Counted from the first letter of the stretch, positions 25,715-36,855 are shown. The stretch: DNA of 64,000 nt from Neopestalotiopsis rosae (GCA_023078685.1 JALGAS010000006.1:3472001-3536000), one strand, 5' to 3'. Program-made: numbers and translations. The notes: generated by a model from the sequence alone, not told the origin.

Positions 25715-27898
25715 ATGCCGGCATACTTCTACCATCTCAAGTTCGAGCTCTATCCCACACCTGTTCCTGAGAAGCGGACTGCGCATCCCACGAAGACATC
25801 GGGCCCGCCCAACGGCTCAGGAATCTGGGCAGACACAACCTGGGTACCTCCTCCAGGTTCCGACATCTTTGGCGAACTCCCGGCTCACCCGCTGACGAGC
25901 ACTTACTCCGACGAATCCCGAGTACGACCGACGATCAGAAACATTGACAAGCAAACGAAGCCTAGCGTTATCGATTGCGGAATTGCCACTCGACCGGTGA
26001 CGAGCGAGGACGAAGAGGATATCATTGCGCCTAGCGAGAGGCAACACCGACAGCGGACGTTGAGCTATCCACCGCCAAAAGCCGAGGCAGCCATCAACCC
26101 CGAGATTGCGACCAAAGATTGGCGCTTTGGTCGTGTGCGCATCGAGAGTCTCGACGTTGGTACGCCCAGAGAGGGCAAACACGACACGATGCCCGACGAC
26201 GGACCCTCAAATTCAAACACTGCCGCAGTGGCTGTCGGGCCGTCAATCAGCAGTACTGGGAAAGCCACCAAGGCTAGATTTGTTCCGTTCAAGACCAAAA
26301 ATACCGAGGTCGGTTGGGGCATTGTCCACCTCTACCGGGATGGTGAGGAGTCTCCCGAGCTTGAGAATGCCAGGAGCACGGAAGAGACTCGCAGCAGCCA
26401 AGGACAAAACACGGACGTTGATTGCACCACACTGTGTATACCAGCCGTCCCTAGCTACCTGACGGCAAGCGACTTCTTGGGCTTCATCGGAGATAAGTGG
26501 AGGGACGATATTAGCCACTACAGAATGGTCATGACGGGTCGCATGAACAGATATCTGGTACTATTGAAGTTTCGCGACAGCAAGCGAGCGAAGCAATTCA
26601 GGCACGCATTCGACGGCAGAGTCTTCAACCATATCGAGCCAGAAACTTGCAATGTGGCATGTGTCAAGTCTGTCACATTCGAGACGCCCACCCGACCAAA
26701 CCAGAGCTTTCCAGATCTTAGCCACGACCCGTTTACACCTTCAAACACATCATCTGCCTTCAAGCCGCTTCCTCCTCCAACCCCAGATCTCATTGAATTG
26801 CCAACATGTCCAGTGTGCCTCGAGCGTATGGATGACACCACAGGATTGTTGACAATACCGTGCCAGCATGTATTTCACTGTTCATGCTTACAGAAGTGGA
26901 GAGGCTCTGGGTGCCCTGTCTGCCGACACACGAATCCTTCGTTGGCTGCAGTGAATGAGGTGAGCAGCGCGAGTCGTGGTCAATCGTCGTCATCGAGCGA
27001 TCCTGCGGATCCTTACTCTCAACCATTTGGGTCACACGTATCCAATCTATGCTCAGTATGCGACTCGCCCGATGACTTGTGGATATGTCTGATTTGTGGC
27101 AATGTGGGTTGTGGTCGCTACAAGGGCGGACACGCAAAGGAGCACTGGAAAGATACGGCACACACCTTTGCCCTTGAGCTAGACACTCAATATGTCTGGG
27201 ATTACATGGAAGATGCTTGGGTGCATCGCTTGATCCGGACAAAGGGCGACGGTAAAGTGGTTGAGCTTCCTAGCCACCGCCAGGACAGTCCTCAGAGACG
27301 CAGTGAAGATGACGATTATGTACCCAGGGCCAAGCTCGAAAGTATCGGTGTCGAGTACACACACCTGCTCACCAGTCAATTGGACAGTCAGCGTGTCTAC
27401 TTTGAGTCCAAACTGTCCGAGGCGGCGGACAAGGCAGCCAAGGCAGCGATCGCGGCAGAAAAGGCAGCAAGTCAAGCATCACAAGCATTGGCAGAGCTTC
27501 GTACGTTGCAAGAGTCACATCGCACGCTCAAAGAGACAGTGCCTTCTCTGGAGAAGGATCTCGACCGCGAGCGATCTCGAGTCTCCAAATCAACAGATCT
27601 GGCTCGGAATCTCGGCAAAAGCTTGCAGGAAGAGAAGAAAGTCAGCGAAGGACTAATGGGCAGGATTGAGCATATCAATCAAGAGCTGGAGGCGCTTCGG
27701 ATGCAGACCAAGAATCTGGAACTCGAGAATGCGGATCTCAAGGACCAGAATCATGATCTGACCATGTTCATCAGCGGGCAAGAAAAATTAAAGGAGATGG
27801 AGGCCGAAGGTCAAGTCGCTCAAGACGAGTTGGAGGAGGGGACCGCCAGCGTGCCCGAAAAGAAGGGAAGGCGGAACAAAGGCAAAGGCCGTTCTTGA
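25715..27898 (+). CDS. ETP1: BRAP2/Etp1-like RING and UBP-type zinc finger protein
   Basis: A single exon encodes 727 residues with the domain order of BRCA1-associated protein 2 and yeast Etp1. A BRAP2 RNA-recognition-like domain lies at about residues 240-330, with IPAVPSYLTASDFLGF and YLVLLKFRDSKRAKQF. A RING finger follows at about 365-410 (CPVCLERM, CQHVFHCSCL, GCPVC). A UBP zinc finger is at about 445-510 (CSVCDSP, CLICGNVGCGRY, HAKEHW), and a long coiled coil rich in Ala, Lys and Glu spans about 560-690. Such proteins are cytoplasmic E3 ubiquitin ligases; in animals the protein tunes Ras-MAPK signalling, and yeast Etp1 affects ethanol tolerance. The basic C-terminus (KKGRRNKGKGR) is notable. 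The start is the first ATG of the frame; the frame opens earlier without another ATG. Confidence 0.92.
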   Translation: MPAYFYHLKFELYPTPVPEKRTAHPTKTSGPPNGSGIWADTTWVPPPGSDIFGELPAHPLTSTYSDESRVRPTIRNIDKQTKPSVIDCGIATRPVTSEDEEDIIAPSERQHRQRTLSYPPPKAEAAINPEIATKDWRFGRVRIESLDVGTPREGKHDTMPDDGPSNSNTAAVAVGPSISSTGKATKARFVPFKTKNTEVGWGIVHLYRDGEESPELENARSTEETRSSQGQNTDVDCTTLCIPAVPSYLTASDFLGFIGDKWRDDISHYRMVMTGRMNRYLVLLKFRDSKRAKQFRHAFDGRVFNHIEPETCNVACVKSVTFETPTRPNQSFPDLSHDPFTPSNTSSAFKPLPPPTPDLIELPTCPVCLERMDDTTGLLTIPCQHVFHCSCLQKWRGSGCPVCRHTNPSLAAVNEVSSASRGQSSSSSDPADPYSQPFGSHVSNLCSVCDSPDDLWICLICGNVGCGRYKGGHAKEHWKDTAHTFALELDTQYVWDYMEDAWVHRLIRTKGDGKVVELPSHRQDSPQRRSEDDDYVPRAKLESIGVEYTHLLTSQLDSQRVYFESKLSEAADKAAKAAIAAEKAASQASQALAELRTLQESHRTLKETVPSLEKDLDRERSRVSKSTDLARNLGKSLQEEKKVSEGLMGRIEHINQELEALRMQTKNLELENADLKDQNHDLTMFISGQEKLKEMEAEGQVAQDELEEGTASVPEKKGRRNKGKGRS

Positions 27899-30014
27899 GT
27901 GATTGAAGAAGCGACCTCTTTTGCATGATCATGGTTTGACAAACCGACATTAAGAGCATTGGTACACAGCGTGAGGTGACGAGCGGCCCCAATTAAAAGC
28001 ACTAGCCACGATGATAATTTGCAAGGTCGTCGAACGATCCTCTGAAATTTGCTCGCCAGAAAGCATGTGAAAGTACGTAATGGGTATTCTTCTTACAAGG
28101 AAGCCTGAACAATTACCGGAGGCCCATCAAGTTTGGAGCGACTCATATCGCTCCCTTGACCAGATCGAGTTTATAAACAGGGCAGCAGACACAGGGCAAG
28201 CTGTGTGTCGCGAGTTCGTTAGTTGCAATATCTACGAACCACACTCTCGAGGTTGGTCGATGCGGCTGAAATCCGCTATAGTGAATGAGCAACGTCGTCG
28301 GGTCAAAGGGAATGGATGCAAGGGACCTGCTTGCAAGGAAATAGATGCAATGTCCGTTTGACTACTACATACAGCGAGTCCATGTCTCGGGATCAACTTT
28401 GAGCTTCGCAGCCGTTCCCAGCATCCATGCCTAGAGCGATATTTTGATGACCGCCGTACCGAAGCGCTGCTTGGCGGGCCGGACCTGCCCCAGTGGGCAA
28501 GCATAGCAGCAAGCCACCCAAACCTTGCCCGGGTCCCTAATTGAGTTTATCGAGTCCATAATAAGAATATTGCGCTGCAAGGTTAGCAAGCAGTCAATGG
28601 TGGTATCTATCTACACGATGGACCTTTGCGGGCTACGCGGCTATTAAGCGAAGCAGAAGCAGCAGATGCCAGTCTGTAATACGACGCATATACAGCTCAA
28701 CTAACAGATGTCAGTAATTCGTGATCAGAGGTCATGCATGACGTTTCTGTTTTGGAATTTGTTGGGGATTTTTCCTACTTACAGATAACGTGCAATGAGC
28801 TCGTGATACAACGGGCATTGTGTTGAATGAGGGGTAAAAGGCGATGTGATAAGACGCCGTTGAAACCGTTGGATTTCACTTGCACTGCAGGTGAGCTTTT
28901 CGGCAGCCCTGGAGGAAGAAAGGTCTTTAGGTGGTTTGGTGCTACCTGGAGCGTCGTTTTACCGCTGGAGACGCTGATCTGAGCTGCCCTAAAGGACTTT
29001 CTCTAGGAAGCTTTTCAATGGGCGGGTCAATATTCAATCTGTTTCCCATTTGATGCCCTGCAAGAGCGGGCTGCTCCCCGAGCTCCCCCCCCTCGCCTTC
29101 TGTCTGGTGCTTGCTTCCTAGTTGCCCCTCCACTCCCAAAAATGACAGTGAGTACAACCTACCTGAAAACGGTCAGGGCGTGCAGGCTGAGACCCGCTGT
29201 AGATCCTGGCCGTGGGTTCGGTGATTGGGCGGTTAGCCGTAGGGGCGATCCGTTAAGCTTGTGAAAGTCCGACCAGGATACGACGAACGAGCGAGCGAGC
29301 GAGCGCGGCAGCTATTTTTTTCAATATTCTGGAATTAGAGCGAAGGGAAGCAGATTCTTAGTCCCGCGAAGGCGAAAAAGGAAGAAGACATTAGAAACCC
29401 AAGATACTGCAGAGGGTGGAAGAGGGAAACATAGCTTCTGGCCTCCTATTCAATAAGTTCTTTCGAGCAGGAGCAGCTACTGGCCAGCTACTTGCCAATG
29501 CCCATTGTCTGATACAACCCCTCTACATTAGCAAAGACAAGTCTGGTAGTAGTCTAGGTCAGCCATAGCAGACAGACAGCAGCAGCAGCCCACCTGAAGG
29601 ATACTGACCCGTCTCCAACAAAAAAAGTTTCGTGCTACTTTCTCATGAGAGACCCGCGGTCAAGCTCAAATTTGCCCACAACATCTCTCAAAGCTCACGT
29701 CACTCTGCGGACGGAGTCTTGCTGAGCCCCAGAAGACGGAGCTTTGGCTTTTGCGTATCTCTTACTATTATTACCTCTCATCATTCCTATCTTTACCTCC
29801 TCGGCGCTCCACCGATAGATACGTCGAAACACCAATATAGACGCGCAGCTGACTTTATCTCCGGCGCGCTACCAAAGGCAGCGGTCAACGTCATAAGCCG
29901 TAGCTTGTCCACAAGCGACGCCGACGTATAATCCAACGGTCCGCCGCCGATTGTACATTCGACCGACCTCTCCCCTCATCCCGCCCCAGCTTGACGTCGC
30001 CGCCGTCCGCCATC
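27899..30014. other. Intergenic region upstream of the acyltransferase
   Basis: About 2.1 kb. It contains a GAGC tetranucleotide run near 29284-29304 and, from about 29640, a leader-like pyrimidine-rich segment before the acyltransferase ATG. The short open frames show nothing recognisable. Confidence 0.55.
29284..29304. repeat. GAGC tetranucleotide repeat
   Basis: About four to five units of GAGC in the promoter region of the acyltransferase gene. A simple repeat with no assigned role. Confidence 0.7.
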
Positions 30015-32243
30015 ATGTCGGAAGTCAAGTCGAAAGAGGCGCAGAATATGCCGCCCGACAGTCAGGCCAAGCCTGAGAAGGAGCTCTATCCCATGAGCAA
30101 CTGGAAATATGACGCATTCGGTTGGGTCATGTCGATTATTATTGACCTCTTCTTTCGAGAAGTATCTCACCGAGGAGCTTGGTATGTGCCAAAGAAGGGC
30201 CCGGTTCTCTTCATCGCCGCACCGCACCACAATCAGTTCGTCGACGGAATCACCCTACAGCGAACCCTGCGGAACGAGGCCGGTCGCCGAGTGTCTTTGT
30301 TGATCGCCCAGAAGTCGGTGCATGGCTTTGTAGGATGGGGCTCGCGACAGACTGGCTCTGTACCCGTCGGCCGCGCCCAAGACAGCGCCAAACCCGCCAA
30401 GGGCGTCATTTACATGCCCGATCCCATCAACAACCCAAACATTATTCGCGGTATCGGTACCGACTTTGAAAAAGAAGCCGAGGTTGGAGGCATGATTTTC
30501 CTCCCCTCCGTCAAGGGTAGATCTGGGTCCAGCGTGGATATCGCAGAGATTATTGGTCCCGAGGAGATTCGCACCAAGCGCGCTTTTTCGGGCCAACTTC
30601 CCATGCAGCAGTTGACCGGCCGGGACGACATTGACAAGGATGGCAAATTCGCCAATAAGAGCGTCAAGGGGCTCAAGGACGGATACGAGGGAACCAAGTA
30701 TAAGCTGGCGCCCCATATCGATCAGACCCAAGTCTACCAAGCCGTGTTCGACCGCCTCAAGTCTGGTGGCTGTGTGGGCATCTTTCCCGAGGGTGGTAGT
30801 CATGACCGCACTGAGCTCCTGCCCTTGAAGGCTGGTGTAGCTATTATGGCTCTTGGTACGCTCGCGCAAGATCCCGACTGTGGTTTGACCATTGTCCCCG
30901 TCGGCATGAACTATTTCCATGCTCACAAATTCCGCTCGAGAGCTGTGGTCGAATTTGGTCAGCCATTTGAGGTGCCGAGTGAGTTGGTCCACAAGTACTC
31001 CAACAATGAACGAAGGGAAGCCATTGGCCGACTGTTGGATATGTGCACTGTGGCCCTGAACACGGTGACTGTATCTTCGCCCGACTACGATACTTTGATG
31101 TGCATTCAGACTGCCAGAAGACTGTATACGACGGGCAAGAAGCTACCCTTGACACATGTGGTCGAACTGAACCGCAAGCTATCAAAGGGCTTTTCAAAGT
31201 TCAAGGATGACCCGCGCATCATCAAGCTTTTGGAAAATCTGCACAACTACAACAAGGAACTCCGCTATCTCGGTATCAAGGATCATCAGCTCGAGTCGAC
31301 CAAGCGATCTCTACCCAAGGTCATCTGGCTCCTCCTTAGCAGGGTAGTCCAGCTGCTGGTCCTCTCGATTGGTGTCATTCCAGGACTGATTTTGTTCTCT
31401 CCCATCTTTGTCATTACCAAGTACATTAGTATTCAAAAGGCCAAGACGGCCCTCGCCGGTTCGACTGTCAAAATTGCCGGCCGAGACGTCATGGCTACTT
31501 GGAAGATCATGGTTGCCCTATTCCTCGCGCCGGCTGTCTACAACTTCTATTGCATCGTCTTTGCCTACACTCGCGGCTGGGGCTACGCGCCGGACTGGCT
31601 TCGCTGGTGGGCCGTCTTCATCATTGGATGGATCATCTTTCCCCTCATCACTCTCGGAGCCCTTAGGTTCGGCGAGATTGGAATGGACATTGCCAAGTCT
31701 TTGCGACCCCTTGTGCTTGCGCTGAGCCCAACGTCGAGCTACAGCGTCCAGAGACTGCGCCAACGCCGGGTAGAGCTAGCCAACGAAGTCGTGACGGTCA
31801 TCGAAGACCTGGGTCCCGACATGTACGATGACTTTGAGCGCTCTCGCATGGTCAAAGATCCCGTCTTTCCAGCTGGCGGCACCAGCATACCCGATCTTGC
31901 TTCCATGGATGCGCCCGTATCACCGACTATGCTCTCGCGTAAGAACACGACGGCATCGAGCCGTGCTCTGCCACGCAACGAGTCTTTCTCCAACATTGGC
32001 TCCATTGGCATGTTCGCGACGCGCCCGCCATCCCGGTCCAGAAGTCGGAGCAGTTCAAGTGGCGGTGGGTTTGGCTCGGGTGGCTTTCCAGTCAGTGGTT
32101 TCACGGCGCTGGACTCGAAAGAAGGATTTGACGAGGCCACCAGCAAGATCCGCCTGGCGATGCAAGAACGAGGTCAGATGCGGAGGCGCAAGAGTGGTGG
32201 TGGTGGACATTTCAGTGATGCCGAGTCTGATAAGACGGACTAA
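30015..32243 (+). CDS. SCT1: Glycerol-3-phosphate O-acyltransferase (Sct1/Gpt2 type)
   Basis: This enzyme makes lysophosphatidic acid from glycerol-3-phosphate (or dihydroxyacetone phosphate) and acyl-CoA, the first step of phospholipid and triacylglycerol synthesis in the ER and lipid-droplet membrane. The single-exon gene encodes 742 residues, close to the yeast Sct1/Gpt2 length. The acyltransferase HX4D motif is present (HHNQFVDG, about residues 75-82), as is the glycerol-phosphate-binding motif FPEGGSHDRTELLPLKAG near 257-274. The long insertion between them, typical of the fungal subfamily, is also there. Several hydrophobic segments (about residues 440-570) form the membrane region. The tail is Ser-rich, with multiple RSRS and SRSRSSS stretches that resemble the phosphorylated C-termini of yeast Sct1/Gpt2. 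I cannot tell which yeast paralogue is closer. Confidence 0.94.
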   Translation: MSEVKSKEAQNMPPDSQAKPEKELYPMSNWKYDAFGWVMSIIIDLFFREVSHRGAWYVPKKGPVLFIAAPHHNQFVDGITLQRTLRNEAGRRVSLLIAQKSVHGFVGWGSRQTGSVPVGRAQDSAKPAKGVIYMPDPINNPNIIRGIGTDFEKEAEVGGMIFLPSVKGRSGSSVDIAEIIGPEEIRTKRAFSGQLPMQQLTGRDDIDKDGKFANKSVKGLKDGYEGTKYKLAPHIDQTQVYQAVFDRLKSGGCVGIFPEGGSHDRTELLPLKAGVAIMALGTLAQDPDCGLTIVPVGMNYFHAHKFRSRAVVEFGQPFEVPSELVHKYSNNERREAIGRLLDMCTVALNTVTVSSPDYDTLMCIQTARRLYTTGKKLPLTHVVELNRKLSKGFSKFKDDPRIIKLLENLHNYNKELRYLGIKDHQLESTKRSLPKVIWLLLSRVVQLLVLSIGVIPGLILFSPIFVITKYISIQKAKTALAGSTVKIAGRDVMATWKIMVALFLAPAVYNFYCIVFAYTRGWGYAPDWLRWWAVFIIGWIIFPLITLGALRFGEIGMDIAKSLRPLVLALSPTSSYSVQRLRQRRVELANEVVTVIEDLGPDMYDDFERSRMVKDPVFPAGGTSIPDLASMDAPVSPTMLSRKNTTASSRALPRNESFSNIGSIGMFATRPPSRSRSRSSSSGGGFGSGGFPVSGFTALDSKEGFDEATSKIRLAMQERGQMRRRKSGGGGHFSDAESDKTD

Positions 32244-33563
32244 CCTTAGGCAGTACATAAGTTTTTCCTATGCGTGCGGCGTATGGTCTCCTTCATGAGA
32301 GAGTTGGAACGTGATGGAATATACCCGACGGGTCAGCTTGATATAGAGTATATTTTACCTAGTCCGGTCTACGTAATATGGCCATTTAATTTTATCCTGG
32401 ATCTCCTCGTAATCACCTATATTTTCAGTACGACATGTGTCCTATTTTGGAAACAGGTCCAGGTCCAAGTGACGCCCTTGCATCGGTAAAGATGGTGTTG
32501 TCTTGTCGCATTGCAGCTCGTCAGGCTTGGGTCTTGGCAGGGCAGACAGATTGACCACTCAGAAAACGCGAAGTGATCTGATAACCCGGGTATAAGCTGC
32601 GACTAGCTACTGTTCATAGTACCGCGGGGTCGGTCGCGGGGCTATGAGATGTCGACCGAGACAGTCAATTCTCCGAGCGAGTGCGCCAATCCATTTTTAC
32701 CTTTTTGCAATAGTTTTGACTATATAATTGCAGGATTTTCCTTCTTGGTTGACAACATAGGTGATGTCTCTCTGTTTATCGTTTCGCATCTGCTTGTGTT
32801 GCCTGCCTCTAGCTACCTATTCTTGCGTCCTCCCTCCCAGTTCCCTCTCAAACCATGGCGTTACTAAGCGGCGTCCGAGACCGAGCGGTGGTCCGGCGAA
32901 GTCGAAATGTCCGACCGAAGTGCTTATTACCTCGTCCGAACCGGTGCGACTGCCTAATCTCGGATTTAATCACTATTTAATGATATCTCTTTGAATCGAG
33001 GTCGCAGACATGTCTATGAGTCTTCTGAATATTGAGATTTTTCTGGATTCGATTCGAATAATTCCCTTGTACAGAAATTCGAATCGCGTCTGCCTCTAGG
33101 AGCTTTGTGTCGCACAAGCATCAGCCCAAGTATAGGTAGAGGTACGTACGAGTTCTCCAAGTCAACATCTGCAAACTGCAGGACTTGTATGATTCCAAGT
33201 CAAAAGGTTTCCGGCACAATCAATTGATGGAGAATGGTGATTCACTATTTACCCAAAGCAGACACTTCCACCTCAAGACTCGGCAATCTCGATATACTCA
33301 TTCCGATTCCCACCTTCCACCCATCCATTCAGCGTCGCCGTGTTACAATACGAAGCAAATTGGACGGGCAAAGTATCCCCCACTTGCCTGCCCGAACCAG
33401 AGGGGTGGAACCGTCCCGGTTACCGAGTTCGTCCACTCGGATCAGATAAGCGTCTTGTAGGGGATCCCCCAGGGAAAGGGTCCATAAAAATTAGGCAATC
33501 CACAAATACCTACGTAGATATATTGGTTGACGCTTCGGTCCCGTCCGTCGCTATTCCTCCACC
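32244..33563. other. Intergenic region, nothing recognised
   Basis: About 1.3 kb between tandem plus-strand genes. It holds the 3' region of the acyltransferase and the promoter of the Aim32-like gene. Short frames only. Confidence 0.55.
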
Positions 33564-34910
33564 ATGGGGCCGTCGTCGTCGTCGTCATCTCATAATCATC
33601 TTTCCAACTCGAAAGGGTCCGCAGCTTCTTCTTCTACTTCCTCTGCCCCTACCACGATCACGACAACCACAACCACCACCTCTCACCGTCCGACTCAGAC
33701 ACCTCCAGCGAAACAGAGAATGGCTCTGGGCCTTCGCAACCTGGTCGACAGCGCCAAGCGCTTCGTCTCGTCCCCCTCGACTCCACAAAATGAGAAGACG
33801 GGCACCGCCTCGGTCAACGACCTGTTCACGGTAACGAGGCCCGAGGTCGACGGCGACGCCTGCGAGCACGACTGCGACTCGTGCCACGTCTCGTACCCGC
33901 GCGGCTTCAAGATTGACGAGTCCGACGTGCTGTACGGCCACATCAAGGGCTGGTCGACGCACGTGCTGGTGGCCACGGGCAAGTCGGACTGGGTGCGCGA
34001 CGTGGAGGACGAAAAGGGCTCCGTCATGCAGGCGTTTGGCCGCGCCGCCAAGCCGACAAACGGCCGCCTCATGCTCAGCGCCAGCAACATACCCACGCCG
34101 AGCCACCACTCGGACTACAGCGAGCCCACCACGGTGCTGGTCCTGCCCGCCTTTCGCGTCGTCGAGGGCGTCCTCCCCGCCGACGTGCCCCGGCTCGTCG
34201 ACTGGATCAGCCAGGCGCCCACCAACACGAGCCCGCTCGACAGCCCCCTGCACAACAGCCTCCCGCAGACGATACCCTCGTCCCCAACGCCCGACGCCGC
34301 CGACGCCCGGACCTTGCTCACGCGCCCCTCCCCGCACGCGGCGCTGATCCTGCTGTGCAGCCAAAAGACGCGCGACGCCCGGTGCGGACAGAGCGCGCCC
34401 CTGCTGCGCAAGGAGCTGGAGCGCCACCTCCGGCCCCTGGGCCTATTCCGCGACCTCGACGACGAGCGCCCCGGGGGCGTGGGTATTTATTTCATCAGCC
34501 ACGTCGGCGGCCACAAGTACTCGGCCAACGTCATGGTCTACCGGCGGCCCGACGCCTTTGGGGTCGACGGCGCGGAGAGGGCTGCCGCCGGTGGGGAGGA
34601 GTTGAAGCCTACGATTATCCCGCCGGGCGCGGCTGCCCGGAAGAGAAAGGTCAAGAAGCCGGTGGCCGAGGTGGAAGAGAAGCCAAAGAATGGAGACGGA
34701 AACGAGACGAAGACGACGGAAGAGGAGAAGGAGGGAGAAGAAGAAGAAGAGGGTGATGTTGGTGCTGCGCAGTGTATATGGCTAGCCCGAGTCAAGCCCG
34801 AGGACTGCGAGAACCTGGTCCGGTACACTATACTCCAGGGCAAGGTGGTGAAACCAGAGACACAATTGAGGGGAGGGTTCGATCGCGAAAAGGGACTGCT
34901 GAGTTGGTAA
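33564..34910 (+). CDS. AIM32: Sucrase/ferredoxin-like [2Fe-2S] protein, Aim32 family
   Basis: A single exon encodes 448 residues of a thioredoxin-like ferredoxin family that includes yeast Aim32, a mitochondrial redox protein. An N-terminal CEHDCDSC element (about residues 97-104) precedes the first domain. The C-terminal domain holds the unusual cluster ligands: a CX8C pair (CSQKTRDARC, about 265-274) and an HX3H pair (HVGGH, about 313-317), matching the mixed Cys/His ligation reported for Aim32. The protein is longer than the yeast one: it has a Ser/Thr-rich N-terminus and a Lys/Glu-rich insertion near 365-405 before the final WLARVKPEDC block. The start has an ideal ACCATGG context; a second ATG at 33720 would remove the low-complexity leader and begin with a basic amphipathic segment better suited to mitochondrial import. 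Third positions are very GC-rich. Confidence 0.9.
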   Translation: MGPSSSSSSHNHLSNSKGSAASSSTSSAPTTITTTTTTTSHRPTQTPPAKQRMALGLRNLVDSAKRFVSSPSTPQNEKTGTASVNDLFTVTRPEVDGDACEHDCDSCHVSYPRGFKIDESDVLYGHIKGWSTHVLVATGKSDWVRDVEDEKGSVMQAFGRAAKPTNGRLMLSASNIPTPSHHSDYSEPTTVLVLPAFRVVEGVLPADVPRLVDWISQAPTNTSPLDSPLHNSLPQTIPSSPTPDAADARTLLTRPSPHAALILLCSQKTRDARCGQSAPLLRKELERHLRPLGLFRDLDDERPGGVGIYFISHVGGHKYSANVMVYRRPDAFGVDGAERAAAGGEELKPTIIPPGAAARKRKVKKPVAEVEEKPKNGDGNETKTTEEEKEGEEEEEGDVGAAQCIWLARVKPEDCENLVRYTILQGKVVKPETQLRGGFDREKGLLSW

Positions 34911-36023
34911 AACTAATACATGCATTAATTTTTTTTAGAATAGTTCAAGGATTGTGCGATCGAAGAGAGGATTGCATTTCATAGCATTTTACTAGAGATT
35001 TACTGCCTATACATCTTGGCGGTGGGCATATGGGAGCGTTATATCTGAGTTTCTTTTTTCTTCCTCGAGAGCCTTGTATGGCGAATAGAAGTTTCCTCTG
35101 TATTATGTCCATTATTAGACTCGCGCAAGTGCATTGACGAGGAGTTCCAATGGCATAATTTCCAGTGGCATCTTTCAAGACTGAATGTGACTGCGCAATT
35201 TGTTTGATCGGTTAACGGTGAGCTTTGTGCGAGGTATAGTTCAACCTGGCGGCATTTGGCTGGAGAGCAACGGCAAAGACGGCCAGTCTGGTTTGCAGCA
35301 AAGAAAGCACAGGTATCGTGTATACTGAAACCTGGATTTGCTTTTGATTGCACCTTTGCAAGGCGTCCAAGCAAAAACCCAAAGCTGGTTGCCGGTTGTC
35401 CGGTTTGTCTTGAGATCCGATGTCAGAAGAGAAATCGCGAGGCGGGCACAGGTTGTGTGTATATAGAGAAGGGGGAATCTTTAGTCTTTGTAAAAGTCTC
35501 AGACTCGTCAACCCAACCCCTCACTTGTGTAGAGGGCGGTGGCAGAGCAACAGAAGGGGGACCGCCATCGTTTTTTTCCACATGATGTCAGGTACCATTG
35601 GTTATATTGTCACACGTGGCGGAGGAGGGATGAGACACGGTACGTCAAGCGCCAACACTTTTTTCCTTCTACTGCGCCTCCTCCTCTTACAGACGTTATT
35701 TTGCGTCTTGATGACTTCAGTGGACGTGCCGTCCTTCCCACGGGTTGTATAAGAGGTATCGAATATTCTTGACTTGCCTCGTCTTTCTCCATTTCTCTGT
35801 TCTGTCATTCAAGACGACTCTCCTAGCAACCATAATAATACCCTGATATCACATCAAGAAAACTTCCTAGGCTTGTCCAGCATTACAAAGGAACATTTAC
35901 CTCTGACCAACACACCTTTTCAACAAAAAGTCGCATACACAACCAGCTGACGGGAAGTCGGCACATGAGAGGAAGAACCGAGGGGATATTCCAAAAGAGG
36001 CAACTCTCGGCAAGACGCTCAAG
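34911..36023. other. Promoter-containing intergenic region
   Basis: About 1.1 kb. A TATAAGA element is at 35748-35754, and CA/CT-rich leader DNA follows until the ATG of the secreted-protein gene. Nothing coding is recognised. Confidence 0.5.
35748..35754 (+). promoter_or_regulatory. Candidate TATA element for the secreted-protein gene
   Basis: TATAAGA lies 270 bp before the ATG at 36024. That would leave a leader of about 240 bases, plausible for a filamentous fungus. No transcript evidence is available from sequence alone. Confidence 0.35.
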
Positions 36024-36470
36024 ATGAAGTTTCTACTCAACTTTCTTGTTTTCTACATTCTGGCTCTCTCGTCTGCGGCAGCACCGCTCCGCCCCCAGTC
36101 ACCACCTACCGCCAATTCGCAAATCGTCGCAAGAGACAAGACACATTTCACAACCGCTCCTGCCGTGGTAGAAGATACGACGACAATGGAATCTGCAACG
36201 ACGACATGGGATAATGATGACGGTGAAGGCAGCGAGGAGGCTCCGCAGGACGAGGATGAGGAAGACTCGTGGGAAGAAGTCGAGTCGCATGTTAACAACG
36301 ACTCGGATCCCTGGGATCCTGATACCTTCGTTGCTGGACCTTCGTCGTCCGAGACGGATTATACAGTGGAACTACGGGATGAGAGAAATCCGAAAGGGAA
36401 TTGGAAACCTGCCGTCAAAGAACGAGAGGAATGCCTTCTCACATGGAACAAGGAAGAATGCCGTTATTAA
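36024..36470 (+). CDS. Small secreted acidic protein, function unknown
   Basis: A single exon encodes 148 residues. The N-terminus is a textbook signal peptide: a Lys, then a hydrophobic core (FLLNFLVFYILAL), then SSAAAP with likely cleavage near residue 20. The mature part is Thr- and Ser-rich, then very acidic at about residues 70-105 (runs of Asp and Glu with several Trp), and ends with two cysteines in CLLTWNKEEC. I recognise no family. A secreted, small, low-complexity protein could be a cell-wall or effector-like product, but that is inference. A coherent reading frame starts inside its last codons in the -1 frame (36458-36562), so the true C-terminus could differ if the sequence has a frameshift. 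Confidence 0.65.
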   Translation: MKFLLNFLVFYILALSSAAAPLRPQSPPTANSQIVARDKTHFTTAPAVVEDTTTMESATTTWDNDDGEGSEEAPQDEDEEDSWEEVESHVNNDSDPWDPDTFVAGPSSSETDYTVELRDERNPKGNWKPAVKEREECLLTWNKEECRY

Positions 36471-36855
36471 ACGATATAAGGGAAGCCCTGAAGGGATTCG
36501 GAGAGCTTGAGAAACGACTGAATGAGATTTGCGGAGCACAGCGACTACGAGGCTACACTTGATGATTACGAATTGATGGACGAAAAACAAATGGCAGGTG
36601 TATCTATATAGAATTATGACAAATAGACCTACGAGGTCAGGAACATATAGAATGTATTTTTATTTTTGGAGCAATTAGCATTGAATATAATCAATTATGT
36701 AGAACTTGTGTCCTCTGTACACGTACGCAAATAAGCATGTTGTTCCATTGACAAGTCATCAGTCATAGTGGGTTATCAACGCCCAGCCAGTCCAACAAGA
36801 TGGAAAGCAGATTGGTGGCCGAATGAAACCAAACCCACCGAGAACAAACATGGAC

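Noticed and set aside
33585..34427. Long minus-strand frame opposite the Aim32-like gene
   Set aside because: A mirror of strongly GC-biased codons on the plus strand; its translation is low-complexity Arg/Ala/Gly/Val without motifs.
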